Shown: positions 17,151 through 26,530, counted from the stretch's first letter. The stretch is 64,000 bases of DNA from Alphaproteobacteria bacterium (GCA_018222865.1 JAAEZM010000006.1:62001-126000), one strand, 5' to 3'. Numbers and translations: made by a program. Notes: generated from the sequence alone by a model not told the origin.

Positions 17151-17234
17151 GGCGCGCGCGCCTCGTACCTTAAAGGCTGGCGCACGGGGGGATTCGCGCT
17201 AGAAGCAGGTTGAGACGAGCGAAAAGGCCTGACA

Positions 17235-18029
17235 ATGATCCCTGACAATCCGCGCATCCTGCTCACCAATGATGATGGTATCCGCGCTCGCGGCCTCCAA
17301 TCGCTGGAAAAGATCGCCCGCGAGCTCTCTGACGATATCTGGATCGTGGCGCCGCATGAGGAGCAATCGGGGGCGGGGCGGTCCTTGACCCTGCATGATC
17401 CCTTGCGCATTCGCCGCTGGGATGACCGCCGGTTTTCCGTCACGGGCACACCGACCGATTGTGTGCTGATGGGCATCCAGGACATCATTACCGGTAAAAA
17501 GCCGGACCTGGTCCTTTCCGGCGTCAATCGTGGTCAAAACATCGCGGAGGATGTGACTTTCTCCGGGACCGTGGCCGGCGCCATGCAGGGCATGCAGTTC
17601 GGCATCCCCTCTGTTGCGCTCAGTCAGGCTTATGGCTTTCAAAAGGGCGCGCAAATCGCCTGGGAAACGGCGGAGACCTATGGCGCGCCGATCTTGCGCC
17701 GACTGTTTGACCTGAAATGGCCTGAGGATGTTCTGATCAATGTGAATTTCCCGGACTGTCCGCCCGATGCGGTCAGCGAGGTTGAAGTGACCCGTCAGGG
17801 CCGCCGCGATCAGCATATCCTGCACGCGGAAAAACGCACGGATCCGCGTGGGGTGGATTATTACTGGCTGGGTTTCCGCGGCAAGCTGTCCAATCCGCCA
17901 GAGGGCGTGGATCTCAAGGCCGTCTATGATGGTAAGATCTCTGTTACGCCGCTGCACATGGACCTGACGCACGGGGAAACACTCGGCAATCTCAAGCGCA
18001 TGCTCGGTGGCGTTCCGCCCAAGCAATAA
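17235..18029 (+). CDS. surE: 5'/3'-nucleotidase SurE
   Basis: A 264-residue stationary-phase survival nucleotidase that removes phosphate from nucleoside monophosphates in the cytoplasm. The metal site is clear in [12 protein letters not shown] at the N-terminus, with S-G-V-N-R-G-Q-N and the V-T-G-T-P-T-D-C-V block further on. It starts the classic surE-pcm-nlpD run, 25 bases before pcm. In relatives it follows serS directly. Confidence 0.96.
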   Translation: MIPDNPRILLTNDDGIRARGLQSLEKIARELSDDIWIVAPHEEQSGAGRSLTLHDPLRIRRWDDRRFSVTGTPTDCVLMGIQDIITGKKPDLVLSGVNRGQNIAEDVTFSGTVAGAMQGMQFGIPSVALSQAYGFQKGAQIAWETAETYGAPILRRLFDLKWPEDVLINVNFPDCPPDAVSEVEVTRQGRRDQHILHAEKRTDPRGVDYYWLGFRGKLSNPPEGVDLKAVYDGKISVTPLHMDLTHGETLGNLKRMLGGVPPKQ

Positions 18030-18054
18030 GGGCCAGGCTTTAGGGATCTTATAG

Positions 18055-18696
18055 ATGAGCTTTCCTGATCCACGCATGATCCAGCTGGTCATGTCCCTGC
18101 GCGGCGGGGGGGTGACGGACAAGGATGTGCTAGGCGCTGTAGAGCGTACGCCGCGCAATCTCTTTGTGCCTGAGCGTTTTGGGGACCAGGCTTATGACGA
18201 CCGGCCCTTGCCGATTGATTGCGGCCAGACCATCTCCCAGCCGCTTATCGTGGCCCTGATGACCCAGGCCTTAAAGCTTGGCGATCGCGATAAAGTCCTC
18301 GAGATCGGAACAGGGTCGGGCTATCAGGCGGCCATTCTCGCCAAGCTGGCGCGGCGTGTTTACTCGGTTGAGCGTTATCGCACCTTGTCCAAGGAAGCCG
18401 AGGCGCGCTTTGCCGAGCTGGGCCTGTCCAATATCGTCACGCGTGTCGGCGATGGCTCTATCGGCTGGCCGGAGCAGGCCCCGTTTGACCGGGTGATCCT
18501 TACCGCGTCCGCACCCGAGCGTCCTGACGCCATTCTTGAACAGCTCAAGGAGGGCGGTATCGCCGTCGCGCCTGTTGATCGCGGGAATACGCAAATCCTG
18601 GTGCGTTACGAGAAAACCGCCGACGGGATTGTCGAAACCGATCTGATGACGGTGCGCTTTGTACCGCTGATCAAGGGCGAAGCGCGCGCGCTCTGA
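18055..18696 (+). CDS. pcm: Protein-L-isoaspartate O-methyltransferase
   Basis: A 213-residue SAM-dependent enzyme that repairs isoaspartyl residues in aged proteins. The substrate motif C-G-Q-T-I-S-Q-P and the SAM motif V-L-E-I-G-T-G-S-G-Y-Q-A-A are intact, and the length is typical. Pairing with SurE is conserved across proteobacteria and fits a stationary-phase maintenance role. nlpD follows on the same strand after 127 bases. Confidence 0.95.
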   Translation: MSFPDPRMIQLVMSLRGGGVTDKDVLGAVERTPRNLFVPERFGDQAYDDRPLPIDCGQTISQPLIVALMTQALKLGDRDKVLEIGTGSGYQAAILAKLARRVYSVERYRTLSKEAEARFAELGLSNIVTRVGDGSIGWPEQAPFDRVILTASAPERPDAILEQLKEGGIAVAPVDRGNTQILVRYEKTADGIVETDLMTVRFVPLIKGEARAL

Positions 18697-18823
18697 GCCT
18701 GTCCGGGCCGACTTGATTCGTTATTCGCCTTGAGTGCGAAGATCGTGGCTATGGATAACCGCCGGTTAAGCCTTATCTGGCTTGATGCACCCTGATTGTT
18801 GTCTAAGAGGTGTGTCCGGAGCC

Positions 18824-19750
18824 ATGCGTAAGTCCGTTGTGATCTGTTTCATCGCAGCGCTGAGTGCAAGCCTTGCCGCTTGCGCCACGCCGCCGCGTGA
18901 TCCGGCGCGGGTGGATTATCGCAATTTTTCCGGCAATGCCTCATCCCAGCCGCGCAGCGTGACGCGCTCTTGCCGCGAGGGCTATACGGTCCGCTCGGGC
19001 GATACGCTCTCGGAAATCGCCGAGGCCTGTAATGTGCCCATGCGCGAGCTGGCGGAGGCCAATGGGCTGAGCGCGCCATACTCGCTGCGCTCTGGTCAGC
19101 GCCTGGACATGCCGCGTCCGCCCGTCCATGTCGTCCAGCGGGGCGAAAACCTCTACCGGATCGGGCTTCGCTATAATATTCCCTACCAGCAATTGGCCTC
19201 GCACAATGGTTTGCGCGCGCCTTACGAGATCGAGGTCGGTCAGCAGATCCGCCTGCCGGTTGGTGCGCGGGCTGTGAATGCCTCCTCAAGCCGTTCAACG
19301 GCGTCACGTCCGCCGCAATCCACCTCGCGCAATAACCGCAATGCGCGCGTTGAACGGGCCGAGCCAGCAGCCGGTGCGCCGCGTTTCGACTGGCCCTTGC
19401 GGGGCGAGATCGTCTCTGGCTTTGGCCGCACGTCCAATGGCGGTCGCAATGACGGGATCAATATCGCCGTGGCGACGGGCACGGATGTGCGGGCGTCGGC
19501 GGCCGGGCAGGTGGTCTATGCGGGCGCCGAGCTTGATGGCTATGGCGAACTCATCCTGATCCGCCATGCCAATGGCTATGTGACCGCTTATGCCCATAAC
19601 AGCCGGCTATTGGTTCGCGAAGGCGATCAGGTCGAGCGCGGTCAAGTCATCGCGCAGGCGGGCTCCACCGGCACAGTCGATAGTCCGCAACTGCATTTTG
19701 AGATCCGCCGCGGCGTCAGCCCGGAAGATCCGATGCGCCATTTGCGCTGA
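18824..19750 (+). CDS. nlpD: NlpD-type LysM/LytM lipoprotein (degenerate peptidase)
   Basis: About 308 residues. It has a lipoprotein signal with lipobox L-A-A-C, two LysM domains (starting Y-T-V-R-S-G-D-T-L and H-V-V-Q-R-G-E-N-L), and a C-terminal M23/LytM domain. Zinc ligands of active M23 enzymes are lost: the H-x-G-x-D site reads N-D-G-I-N, and H-L-H is Q-L-H. This matches E. coli NlpD, a non-catalytic activator of cell-wall amidases, also encoded after surE-pcm. The start is the ATG just before the basic signal sequence. It is probably active in septal splitting. Confidence 0.88.
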   Translation: MRKSVVICFIAALSASLAACATPPRDPARVDYRNFSGNASSQPRSVTRSCREGYTVRSGDTLSEIAEACNVPMRELAEANGLSAPYSLRSGQRLDMPRPPVHVVQRGENLYRIGLRYNIPYQQLASHNGLRAPYEIEVGQQIRLPVGARAVNASSSRSTASRPPQSTSRNNRNARVERAEPAAGAPRFDWPLRGEIVSGFGRTSNGGRNDGINIAVATGTDVRASAAGQVVYAGAELDGYGELILIRHANGYVTAYAHNSRLLVREGDQVERGQVIAQAGSTGTVDSPQLHFEIRRGVSPEDPMRHLR

Positions 19751-19872
19751 TTTCCCCACATACTCTTACCGCTAGGGCTTGTTGCAAGCTGCCGGGACCC
19801 CGATATAGTCCCGCGCAACCTTAATTGTGTCGCCATACAGGCGGCCCCTAATCTGCGGAGACGACTTCTGCC

Positions 19873-20178
19873 ATGACACCGGAACTTATGAATACCATTA
19901 TGATGTTCGGACTGATGTTTGCGGTCCTGTACTTCTTCATGATCCGGCCGCAGCAAAAACGTCAAAAAGAGCACCAGGCGCTGCTTGAGGGCCTCAAGCG
20001 CGGTGATGAAGTCATCACCCAGGGTGGGCTCATCGGCAAGGTCTCCAAAGTGGCTGACAGTGAAGTCACCATTGAGATTTCTGAAGGCGTCAAGGTGAAA
20101 GTGGTCAAGCAAACCGTGCTCGATGTGCGCAATCGCACCGAGCCGGCGGCTGCCAACGACGCTGAGACCAAAGACTAA
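19873..20178 (+). CDS. yajC: Preprotein translocase subunit YajC
   Basis: A 101-residue single-span inner-membrane protein of the SecDF-YajC accessory complex. The membrane segment (about residues 10-25) leads into the hallmark F-M-I-R-P-Q-Q-K-R-Q-K-E, then L-K-R-G-D-E-V-I-T-Q-G-G. It is 24 bases before secD in the conserved yajC-secD-secF order. Confidence 0.96.
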   Translation: MTPELMNTIMMFGLMFAVLYFFMIRPQQKRQKEHQALLEGLKRGDEVITQGGLIGKVSKVADSEVTIEISEGVKVKVVKQTVLDVRNRTEPAAANDAETKD

Positions 20179-20202
20179 TCCGACTGACCGGGACATAACG
20201 CC

Positions 20203-21858
20203 ATGATGCATTTTGGGCGCTGGAAACTGCTTTCCATCATCGCCGTCATCCTTTTGGGGGTGATGTATTCTCTGCCCAATCTCGTGCCGGAGAGCCAGCG
20301 CGTCACCACCAATGCGGTGGGTGAGGTCGAGCCGGCTGGCATTTGGCGCTATATCCCCAATCGCACGGTAAATCTGGGCCTCGACCTTCAGGGCGGTTCT
20401 CACATCGTTTTTGAAGTGGATATGGACGAGGTGCGCGAGCAGCAATTGGAAAACCTGGCGGCGAATGTGCGCCAGGTGCTCTCCGAGCCGCGCCGCATCT
20501 TCCGCTCTGTCTCTATTGTCGGTGATGAGGTCGTGGTGCTGACCGTACGCCCTGAAGATCGTGACGGGGCGTTGGAGACGGTCCAGGAATTGTCCCAACC
20601 GGTGGATCAGGCGGCGGGCGCGGTCAGTCTTGACCGGACGCTGGATGTCCAGTCCGGTGGGGAGGACGAACCCAATGCCATCCGTTTGAGCATCACAGAG
20701 GCTCAGTTCCAGGCGATCCGAGCGCGCACGGTCCAACAATCCATCGAGGTTGTGCGTCGCCGTCTTGATGGGATGGGCACGGTGGATCCGACCATTGCCC
20801 GCCAGGGCGATAACCGGGTGCTGGTTCAGGTGCCGGGGGCGGATAACCCGCAGGAAATCATCGATATCGTTGGCGCCCAGGCCTCAATGAGCTTCCACCT
20901 GGTTGCGGAAGGTGTGGATCCGGGGCCGGATGGTCGTGGCCGTGTCCCGCCGGGCATCAGCGTCTTCCCGATCGCTGAATCGAATGGTCAGACATTCCTG
21001 GCTGTTGAAAGCCGGGCGCTGTTGACCGGTGAGAACCTCACCGAAGCCAATGTAACCACCCATCCAAGCTATGTCGGCCCGGTGGTGGGCTTCCGTCTGG
21101 ATACGCAAGGCTCGATCATGTTCGGTGATGTCACCCGACAAAATCGCGGTCGTAGTTTTGCGATCGTGCTGGATGATGAAATCATCACCTATCCGCGCAT
21201 TAATGAGCCGATCCTGACGGGATCTGGCGTCATCGGCGGGGGCTATACCTACGAGACAGCAAACGATTTGGTGATCCTGCTCAATGCGGGCGCGCTGCCA
21301 GCCTCGCTGACCCCGGTGGAGCAGCGTGTGGTTTCCGCCTCGCTCGGTCAGGACCAGATTGAAAGTGGTCAGCTGGCCATCCTCATCGGGTTCGGCCTTG
21401 TGATCGCCTTCATGGTCGCGGTCTACGGCCTGTTCGGTGTCTTCTCCACCCTCGCGCTCCTGGTCAATGTGGTGCTCATACTGGGCGGGCTGTCAGGTCT
21501 TGGGATGACGCTGACCCTGCCGGGTATCGCCGGGATCATCCTGACCATTGGTATGGCGGTCGATGCGAATGTTCTGATCTATGAACGGATCCGCGAGGAG
21601 GCCAGGCGACCCAAGGTCAAGCCCATGCAGGCTGTCCGCAAGGGTTATGAACTCGCCCTGGCAGCCATTCTCGATGCCAATATCACCACTTTCATCGCGG
21701 CGGCTGTGCTCTACATGCTCGGTGCAGGTCCGGTGCGCGGCTTCGCCGTGACGCTGGGGATTGGTATCTTGACCTCGGTCTTCACCGCCTTTGTCTTCTC
21801 CCGCCTGCTGGCGGTGCTCTGGCTGCGGGCTGCCAAGCCCAAAGCGCTGCCGATTTAA
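20203..21858 (+). CDS. secD: Protein translocase subunit SecD
   Basis: A 551-residue RND-family membrane protein that uses the proton-motive force to pull preproteins from the Sec channel. It has an N-terminal membrane helix, a large periplasmic domain (about residues 45-385) with N-L-G-L-D-L-Q-G-G, and five C-terminal helices. The conserved G-M-A-V-D-A-N-V-L-I-Y-E-R-I-R-E-E proton-relay block is intact. It lies 15 bases before secF. Confidence 0.97.
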   Translation: MMHFGRWKLLSIIAVILLGVMYSLPNLVPESQRVTTNAVGEVEPAGIWRYIPNRTVNLGLDLQGGSHIVFEVDMDEVREQQLENLAANVRQVLSEPRRIFRSVSIVGDEVVVLTVRPEDRDGALETVQELSQPVDQAAGAVSLDRTLDVQSGGEDEPNAIRLSITEAQFQAIRARTVQQSIEVVRRRLDGMGTVDPTIARQGDNRVLVQVPGADNPQEIIDIVGAQASMSFHLVAEGVDPGPDGRGRVPPGISVFPIAESNGQTFLAVESRALLTGENLTEANVTTHPSYVGPVVGFRLDTQGSIMFGDVTRQNRGRSFAIVLDDEIITYPRINEPILTGSGVIGGGYTYETANDLVILLNAGALPASLTPVEQRVVSASLGQDQIESGQLAILIGFGLVIAFMVAVYGLFGVFSTLALLVNVVLILGGLSGLGMTLTLPGIAGIILTIGMAVDANVLIYERIREEARRPKVKPMQAVRKGYELALAAILDANITTFIAAAVLYMLGAGPVRGFAVTLGIGILTSVFTAFVFSRLLAVLWLRAAKPKALPI

Positions 21859-21873
21859 AGGGAGGACATCGAC

Positions 21874-22842
21874 ATGTCGCTTTCTCTTTCCCGATACCTT
21901 CCGGTTGGTTCGACCGTTCCCTTCATCCGCTGGCGTTTCATCGCGCTGGGCGTGTCCGCCTTGTTCATTGTCGCCTCCATGTTCGAGTTCGTGACGCTGG
22001 GCATTAATTTCGGCATTGATTTCCGCGGCGGTATCCAGACCGAAGTCGTCGCCAGTGAGGAAACCTCGATTGAGGATTTGCGGACCCTGGCCAATTCGCT
22101 CGAGCTCGGCGAAGCCCGTGTCCAAGAGGCCAGTAGCGTCGGCCTTGACGAAGGTACGAATAGTTTCCTGATCTCCCTGCCGCTGCAGGAGGGTGAGGGC
22201 CTTGAAGGGGAGCAGGCGCAAAATGATGCGCGTGAAGTCCTCAATAATGCGCTCACCGAATCCTTCCCGAACATCGAGTTGCGGGGCACGACGGTGATCG
22301 GTGGCGCAGTTTCCGGCGAGCTGATCATGGCCGGTTTTCTGGCGATCGGGATCGCGCTCTTATTGATGCTGGTCTATATCTGGTTCCGCTTTGAGTGGCA
22401 GTATTCCGTTGGCGCCATCATCGCTCTGACCCATGATGTGATCGCCACGATCGGCATGTTCTCCCTGACCCAGATCACATTCGACCTGGCGACGGTGGCG
22501 GCTATCCTGACCATTGTCGGTTACTCCATGAACGATACCGTCGTCGTCTATGACCGGATCCGCGAGAACCTCCGCAAGTATAAGAAAAAGCCGCTGGATG
22601 AGGTGCTGAACCTCTCGATCAATGACACGCTCTCACGGACAATCCTGACCTCTGTGACGACACTGGTCGCGCTGCTCTCACTCTATCTGATTGGTGGCGA
22701 GGCGCTTAAGGGCTTCTCCTTCGCGATGATCTGGGGCGTCCTGATCGGGACCTTCTCCTCCATCTTCGTGGCCGCACCGATCCTGCTTTTCACCAAGGTC
22801 AATCGGTCTCGCGAGGACGATGTGGAAGTCATCGATTTCTGA
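21874..22842 (+). CDS. secF: Protein translocase subunit SecF
   Basis: A 322-residue partner of SecD with six membrane helices. G-I-D-F-R-G-G lies in the first periplasmic region, and G-Y-S-M-N-D-T-V-V-V-Y-D-R-I-R-E-N is the SecF signature in the fourth helix region. Typical length. The gene ends 77 bases before the PuuD-type gene, with a long hairpin in between. Confidence 0.97.
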   Translation: MSLSLSRYLPVGSTVPFIRWRFIALGVSALFIVASMFEFVTLGINFGIDFRGGIQTEVVASEETSIEDLRTLANSLELGEARVQEASSVGLDEGTNSFLISLPLQEGEGLEGEQAQNDAREVLNNALTESFPNIELRGTTVIGGAVSGELIMAGFLAIGIALLLMLVYIWFRFEWQYSVGAIIALTHDVIATIGMFSLTQITFDLATVAAILTIVGYSMNDTVVVYDRIRENLRKYKKKPLDEVLNLSINDTLSRTILTSVTTLVALLSLYLIGGEALKGFSFAMIWGVLIGTFSSIFVAAPILLFTKVNRSREDDVEVIDF

Positions 22843-22876
22843 TCGACTTATCCTGACAGGCGAATTCGGCTAATTT

Positions 22877-22914
22877 CCCTCTCCTAAACAATCAAAATGA
22901 TTCTTAGGGGAGGG
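22877..22914 (+). promoter_or_regulatory. Long hairpin covering the ribosome site of the PuuD-type gene
   Basis: The left arm 22877-22887 (CCCTCTCCTAA) pairs with the right arm 22904-22914 (TTAGGGGAGGG), all 11 positions in RNA counting one G-U pair. Inside, AATCA and TGATT (22890-22894/2298-22902 region, that is 22898-22902) form five more pairs around an AAA loop. The right arm contains the purine-rich ribosome site of the gene starting at 22920. No U-run follows, so a terminator is less likely than a translational control element. Confidence 0.5.
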
Positions 22915-22919
22915 GCCTC

Positions 22920-23528
22920 ATGGCTGCATTACTGACAAATCTTCGCACGACCGTGCACGTATCTTTGGGCTTGGCGATCTTGTTACTGGTTGTCTTTGTG
23001 GGCCTGGGATGGGCGCAGATGGACATGCGGTTCTGGGAGGGTTTCGCACGCTGGACCCATGTTGTGTCCGGCATTATGTGGATCGGCCTGCTCTGGTATT
23101 TCAACTTCGTCCAGATCCCGAACATGCCCAATATTCCAGATGAGCAGAAACCGGCGATCGGCAAGGTGATCGCGCCGGCGGCCCTGTTCTGGTTCCGCTG
23201 GGGCGCAGCGGCCACTGTCCTGACGGGTCTGGTCGTCGCGCATCTGAACAATTATCTTTTCTCGGCCCTGACGCTGGGCGCGATGACCGGTTTTTCCGTG
23301 CCCTATCACATCTTCATTGGTATCGGCATGTGGATGGCCTTGATCATGGCCTTCAATGTCTGGTTCGTGATCTGGCCGAACCAGAAGATCGCGCTGGGTA
23401 TTGTCGAGGCGGAAGCCGATGCCAAACCGGCAGCCGCCCGTACGGCGATGCTGTTTTCGCGGACCAATACGCTGCTGAGCTTCCCGATGCTGGTCACCAT
23501 GGCGATGGCCCAGACCCTGTTCGGATAA
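22920..23528 (+). CDS. PuuD-type urate hydroxylase N-terminal domain membrane protein
   Basis: A 202-residue multi-pass membrane protein matching the membrane domain of urate hydroxylase PuuD. Visible hallmarks are the W-T-H-V-V-S-G-I-M-W-I-G-L-L-W-Y-F-N-F block with its His, further conserved His in V-V-A-H-L-N and P-Y-H-I-F-I-G-I-G, and W-P-N-Q. Full-length PuuD has a C-terminal cytochrome c domain, which is absent here, so the substrate is uncertain; no other purine-degradation genes are nearby. A bidirectional-looking terminator follows. Translation may be limited by the hairpin over its ribosome site. Confidence 0.75.
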   Translation: MAALLTNLRTTVHVSLGLAILLLVVFVGLGWAQMDMRFWEGFARWTHVVSGIMWIGLLWYFNFVQIPNMPNIPDEQKPAIGKVIAPAALFWFRWGAAATVLTGLVVAHLNNYLFSALTLGAMTGFSVPYHIFIGIGMWMALIMAFNVWFVIWPNQKIALGIVEAEADAKPAAARTAMLFSRTNTLLSFPMLVTMAMAQTLFG

Positions 23529-23551
23529 GCCGGAGCGCAAATACCCCAATG

Positions 23552-23581
23552 AAAAGGCCCGCCGGATGGCGGGCCTTTTTT
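23552..23581 (+). terminator. Intrinsic terminator
   Basis: AAAAGGCCCGCC-GGAT-GGCGGGCC followed by a T-run. The A-run on the other side means it can also serve the leftward serine hydrolase gene that ends at 23600. Confidence 0.9.
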
Positions 23582-23599
23582 GTCTGCAGCACTTGGCCG

Positions 23600-24835
23600 T
23601 TATTGCGGGAGGGTTCCGTAGGCATAGGGGCGCCACCAGCTGGCGGTACGGCCCTCGGGCATGTTTGGCCCGGGCAGGACCTGGGTCATCATGATTGCGA
23701 CCAGGCCCGAACCCGGGCTGACGAAGAAATCGGTATCGAAATACCCACCCCAGCCATAATCGCCTGGAATACCCATGGCTGGTCGATCATCCGTACCAGG
23801 CAGGACAACACCAACGCCGAAGCCATATGACCATCCGGCCATGCTCTCCGGCATGCTCTCCGGTCCCACATGCGGCTGGATCATGCTGGCCAGGGTTTCG
23901 GCCTCCACAAGACGCACACCATCCAGCTCACCACCATTTGCCAGCATCATCGCAAAACGGGCGTAATCGGCACCGGTGGACAACAGACCGCCGCCGCCGG
24001 ACGCCCAGCTCGGGACGTATTCGGGATTGTCTTCGGAATAGGGCGCAAACAGCTGGCCGCTTTCGTCATGGGTATAAAGGGCGGCGGCGCTGGCGATTTC
24101 GGCCTCGCTCGGGAAGAAGCCGGTATTGCTCATGCCCAGCGGTTGGAAGATTTCCTGTTCGAGGAAATCCTCAAACGCCATACCGGAAGCCACCTCGACC
24201 ACCCGGCCGAGAACATCGTTGGAATAAGAGTAGAACCAGCGATCGCCCGGCTGGAAATACAGGGGGAAGTTCGCAAGCTGGTTGATCTTTGCTTCCAGAT
24301 CGCCATCGCCCTGATAGAGCGTGCCCGCCGCCATGGCTTGCCCAAGACCGGTCTGTGTATCGAAGATATATCCGATACCCGAGGTATGGGTGAGCAGGTG
24401 GCGAATGGTGATCGGCTGTGCCTGCGGCGCCGTCTGGAACTCGCCGGCCTCATCGGCCTGGAACGCGGTCGCAACGCCGGTGTCGGCGAAAGCGGGAATG
24501 TAATTGGCAACCGGATCATCCAGATTGATCGCCCCGCGCTCCACAAGCATCATGGTCGCAAAGGCGGTCACCGGCTTGCTCATGGATGCCAGGCGCATCA
24601 GCGTGTGCTCGGAAACCGGGACGTCGCCGCCCAGCGATGTGGCTCCAGAGGTGAGGATTTCCTCTTCGCCATCGCGGATCAGGATCACAGCATAGCCGGC
24701 GCGGCGGCCCGCTTCGACGCGCTCATCCAGAGCGGCTTGGAAAGCGCTTAGGCCCTGCTCGGAAAAAGCCTGGCCCAGTACGGGTGCGTGCAGCGCCACG
24801 CTGACCAGCGCCGCAACACATACGGATTTGAACAT
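23600..24835 (-). CDS. Exported serine hydrolase, beta-lactamase family
   Basis: A 411-residue secreted protein with a signal peptide (about residues 1-21). The beta-lactamase/penicillin-binding fold is shown by S-M-S-K (nucleophile Ser and Lys), Y-S-N within the S-Y-S-N-D block, and a C-terminal region with W-G-G-Y-F-D-T-D-F-F. These proteins are usually esterases or D-amino-acid peptidases rather than antibiotic resistance enzymes, and nothing here indicates a beta-lactam role. It stands alone between a terminator and sodB. Confidence 0.88.
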   Translation of the reverse strand: MFKSVCVAALVSVALHAPVLGQAFSEQGLSAFQAALDERVEAGRRAGYAVILIRDGEEEILTSGATSLGGDVPVSEHTLMRLASMSKPVTAFATMMLVERGAINLDDPVANYIPAFADTGVATAFQADEAGEFQTAPQAQPITIRHLLTHTSGIGYIFDTQTGLGQAMAAGTLYQGDGDLEAKINQLANFPLYFQPGDRWFYSYSNDVLGRVVEVASGMAFEDFLEQEIFQPLGMSNTGFFPSEAEIASAAALYTHDESGQLFAPYSEDNPEYVPSWASGGGGLLSTGADYARFAMMLANGGELDGVRLVEAETLASMIQPHVGPESMPESMAGWSYGFGVGVVLPGTDDRPAMGIPGDYGWGGYFDTDFFVSPGSGLVAIMMTQVLPGPNMPEGRTASWWRPYAYGTLPQ

Positions 24836-24913
24836 TGTCTCCCCCTCGGGATGATTTATCGACCGAGGGGGAGATTAGGGCGGCCTGCCATGCTTGGCGA
24901 GCCGGTTCTTGCG

Positions 24914-25531
24914 CTAGGCTGCGTCTGTAAGTGCAGAGTTGAGGTTCTGCGCCGCGAACTCCCAATTGATCAGGTGATCAAGGAAGGTGGAGATATAGCT
25001 CGGACGCGCATTGCGGAAGTCGATGTAGTAGGCGTGCTCCCAGACATCCATGGTCAGCAGCGGGGTGACCCCGGCTTCTGTCAGCGGCGTTTCGGCATTG
25101 AGCGTCTTGCGGATTTCCAGCTTGCCGTTGGCAAGAACAAGCCAGGCCCAGCCAGAACCGAACTGATTGGCACCCGCCTCGGCAAAGGCGGTCTTGAACG
25201 CATCAAGCGAACCGAAATCACGCTCGATGAGCTCAGCCAGCTCGCCGCTCGGCGCACCGCCGCCATTTGGCGCCATGGAGTGCCAATAGAAGGTATGGTT
25301 CCAGATCTGCGCGGCATTGTTGAAAATGCCGGCCTTGGACGCGTCGCCTGCAGAAGCGTGAATAATGTCTTCCAGGCTCTTGTCTGCCAGCTCACTACCT
25401 TCAATCAGGCCGTTCAGCTTGCCCACATAAGCATTGTGGTGTTTGCCATGGTGGAAATCCAGCGTCTCGGAGGAGATATGAGGAGCCAGTGCATCTTTCG
25501 CATAAGGAAGGTCGGGCAGGGTGAAAGCCAT
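24914..25531 (-). CDS. sodB: Superoxide dismutase (Fe type)
   Basis: A 205-residue enzyme that dismutates superoxide in the cytoplasm. Metal ligands are visible: the His in L-D-F-H-H-G-K-H-H, the His in N-H-T-F-Y-W-H-S, and Asp and His in M-D-V-W-E-H-A-Y-Y. A-A-Q-I-W-N-H with Gln in the first half and the lack of a signal peptide favour the iron type. The start gives M-A-F-T-L-P-D-L-P-Y, the normal N-terminus; the upstream in-frame ATG is in the leader. Confidence 0.95.
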   Translation of the reverse strand: MAFTLPDLPYAKDALAPHISSETLDFHHGKHHNAYVGKLNGLIEGSELADKSLEDIIHASAGDASKAGIFNNAAQIWNHTFYWHSMAPNGGGAPSGELAELIERDFGSLDAFKTAFAEAGANQFGSGWAWLVLANGKLEIRKTLNAETPLTEAGVTPLLTMDVWEHAYYIDFRNARPSYISTFLDHLINWEFAAQNLNSALTDAA

Positions 25532-25635
25532 TGTATCTCTTTCTTTCATATTGGGAGGAAGGGATTACGTGGACCGTATCCCAACGTCAGCTCTGGATAT
25601 GGTGACTGGGCGCCAAGTGTCCAGCGGAGTGAAGC

Positions 25636-26451
25636 ATGAACGACGAAAATTTTGACACGCTGTTACAAAACAGCGACCCGGACCGCCGGCTCGCGGCGCT
25701 TCTGGCTCCGCCGGAACAGCGCCAGCGCTTGCTGACGCTTTACGCCTTTCATCATGAGATTGCGAAAATTGCCGAGGCGACTTCAGAAAGCCTGATTGGC
25801 GAGATGAAGCTCACCTGGTGGCGCGATGCCGTCGATGATCTATACGCGGATCCGACCAAGGTGCGCCGTCACGCCGTGACGGAAGGTCTGTCGGAACTTA
25901 CCGGCTTGATCGGGTGCGACGCGCTTCAAGGTCTTATCCTGGCGCGGCTGGATGATGTCACGGCGCGGCCCTTTGCGGATCTTGATGAGGTGGTGGCCTA
26001 TGTGGATGCCACCGCGGTCGCTCTGATGGACATGGCGGTGCGCCTTTGTGAAGCCGAGCTCGATAAGGCGTGGACACAAAGCGCGGGCCGGGCCTGGGGG
26101 CTGGCCGGCCTGCTGCGCGCCTTTGCCCACCGCGCATCTATTGGTCGGGCACCGGTCCCGGGCGACCATCTCAGTCGCGAAGGTGGATCCGCTGCGATGA
26201 TGGCCCAGGGGCTTGGCCGTGAGCCAGCCGCGATCGCGGTAAAGCCTGTTCGTACGGCGGCTCTGCAAGCGATGGCGGAGTTCAAGGCCCTGGGCGCGAT
26301 TCCCGCGGCAGCGGTACCTGCTTTGGGTTATGCGGTGCTTGCGCCAGCCTATTTCAAGCGTTTGCCTGACGACCCGTTCGCAATTGCAACCGAACCCGCC
26401 CTGCTGGGGCGTCAATTACGTCTCAGCTGGCTTGCTTTGACCGGTCGATAG
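25636..26451 (+). CDS. Squalene/phytoene synthase-like protein (NDUFAF6 type)
   Basis: A 271-residue all-helical protein of the squalene/phytoene synthase superfamily. The first Asp-rich motif, which binds the prenyl diphosphate through magnesium, is not kept: the region reads F-H-H-E-I-A-K-I-A-E. The W-W-R-D-A-V-D-D-L-Y block resembles the NDUFAF6 subgroup, linked to respiratory complex I assembly in mitochondria. A catalytic prenyl transferase is therefore unlikely (inference). No carotenoid genes lie nearby. A neighbouring trmFO is also seen in other alphaproteobacteria. Confidence 0.78.
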   Translation: MNDENFDTLLQNSDPDRRLAALLAPPEQRQRLLTLYAFHHEIAKIAEATSESLIGEMKLTWWRDAVDDLYADPTKVRRHAVTEGLSELTGLIGCDALQGLILARLDDVTARPFADLDEVVAYVDATAVALMDMAVRLCEAELDKAWTQSAGRAWGLAGLLRAFAHRASIGRAPVPGDHLSREGGSAAMMAQGLGREPAAIAVKPVRTAALQAMAEFKALGAIPAAAVPALGYAVLAPAYFKRLPDDPFAIATEPALLGRQLRLSWLALTGR

Positions 26452-26530
26452 GAAATTACACGTCTGCGGGGCTGACAGCGGCGCTGAATTGTCTAAGTTC
26501 CGTGACAATTCGACGACGGGAGACTTGTAC

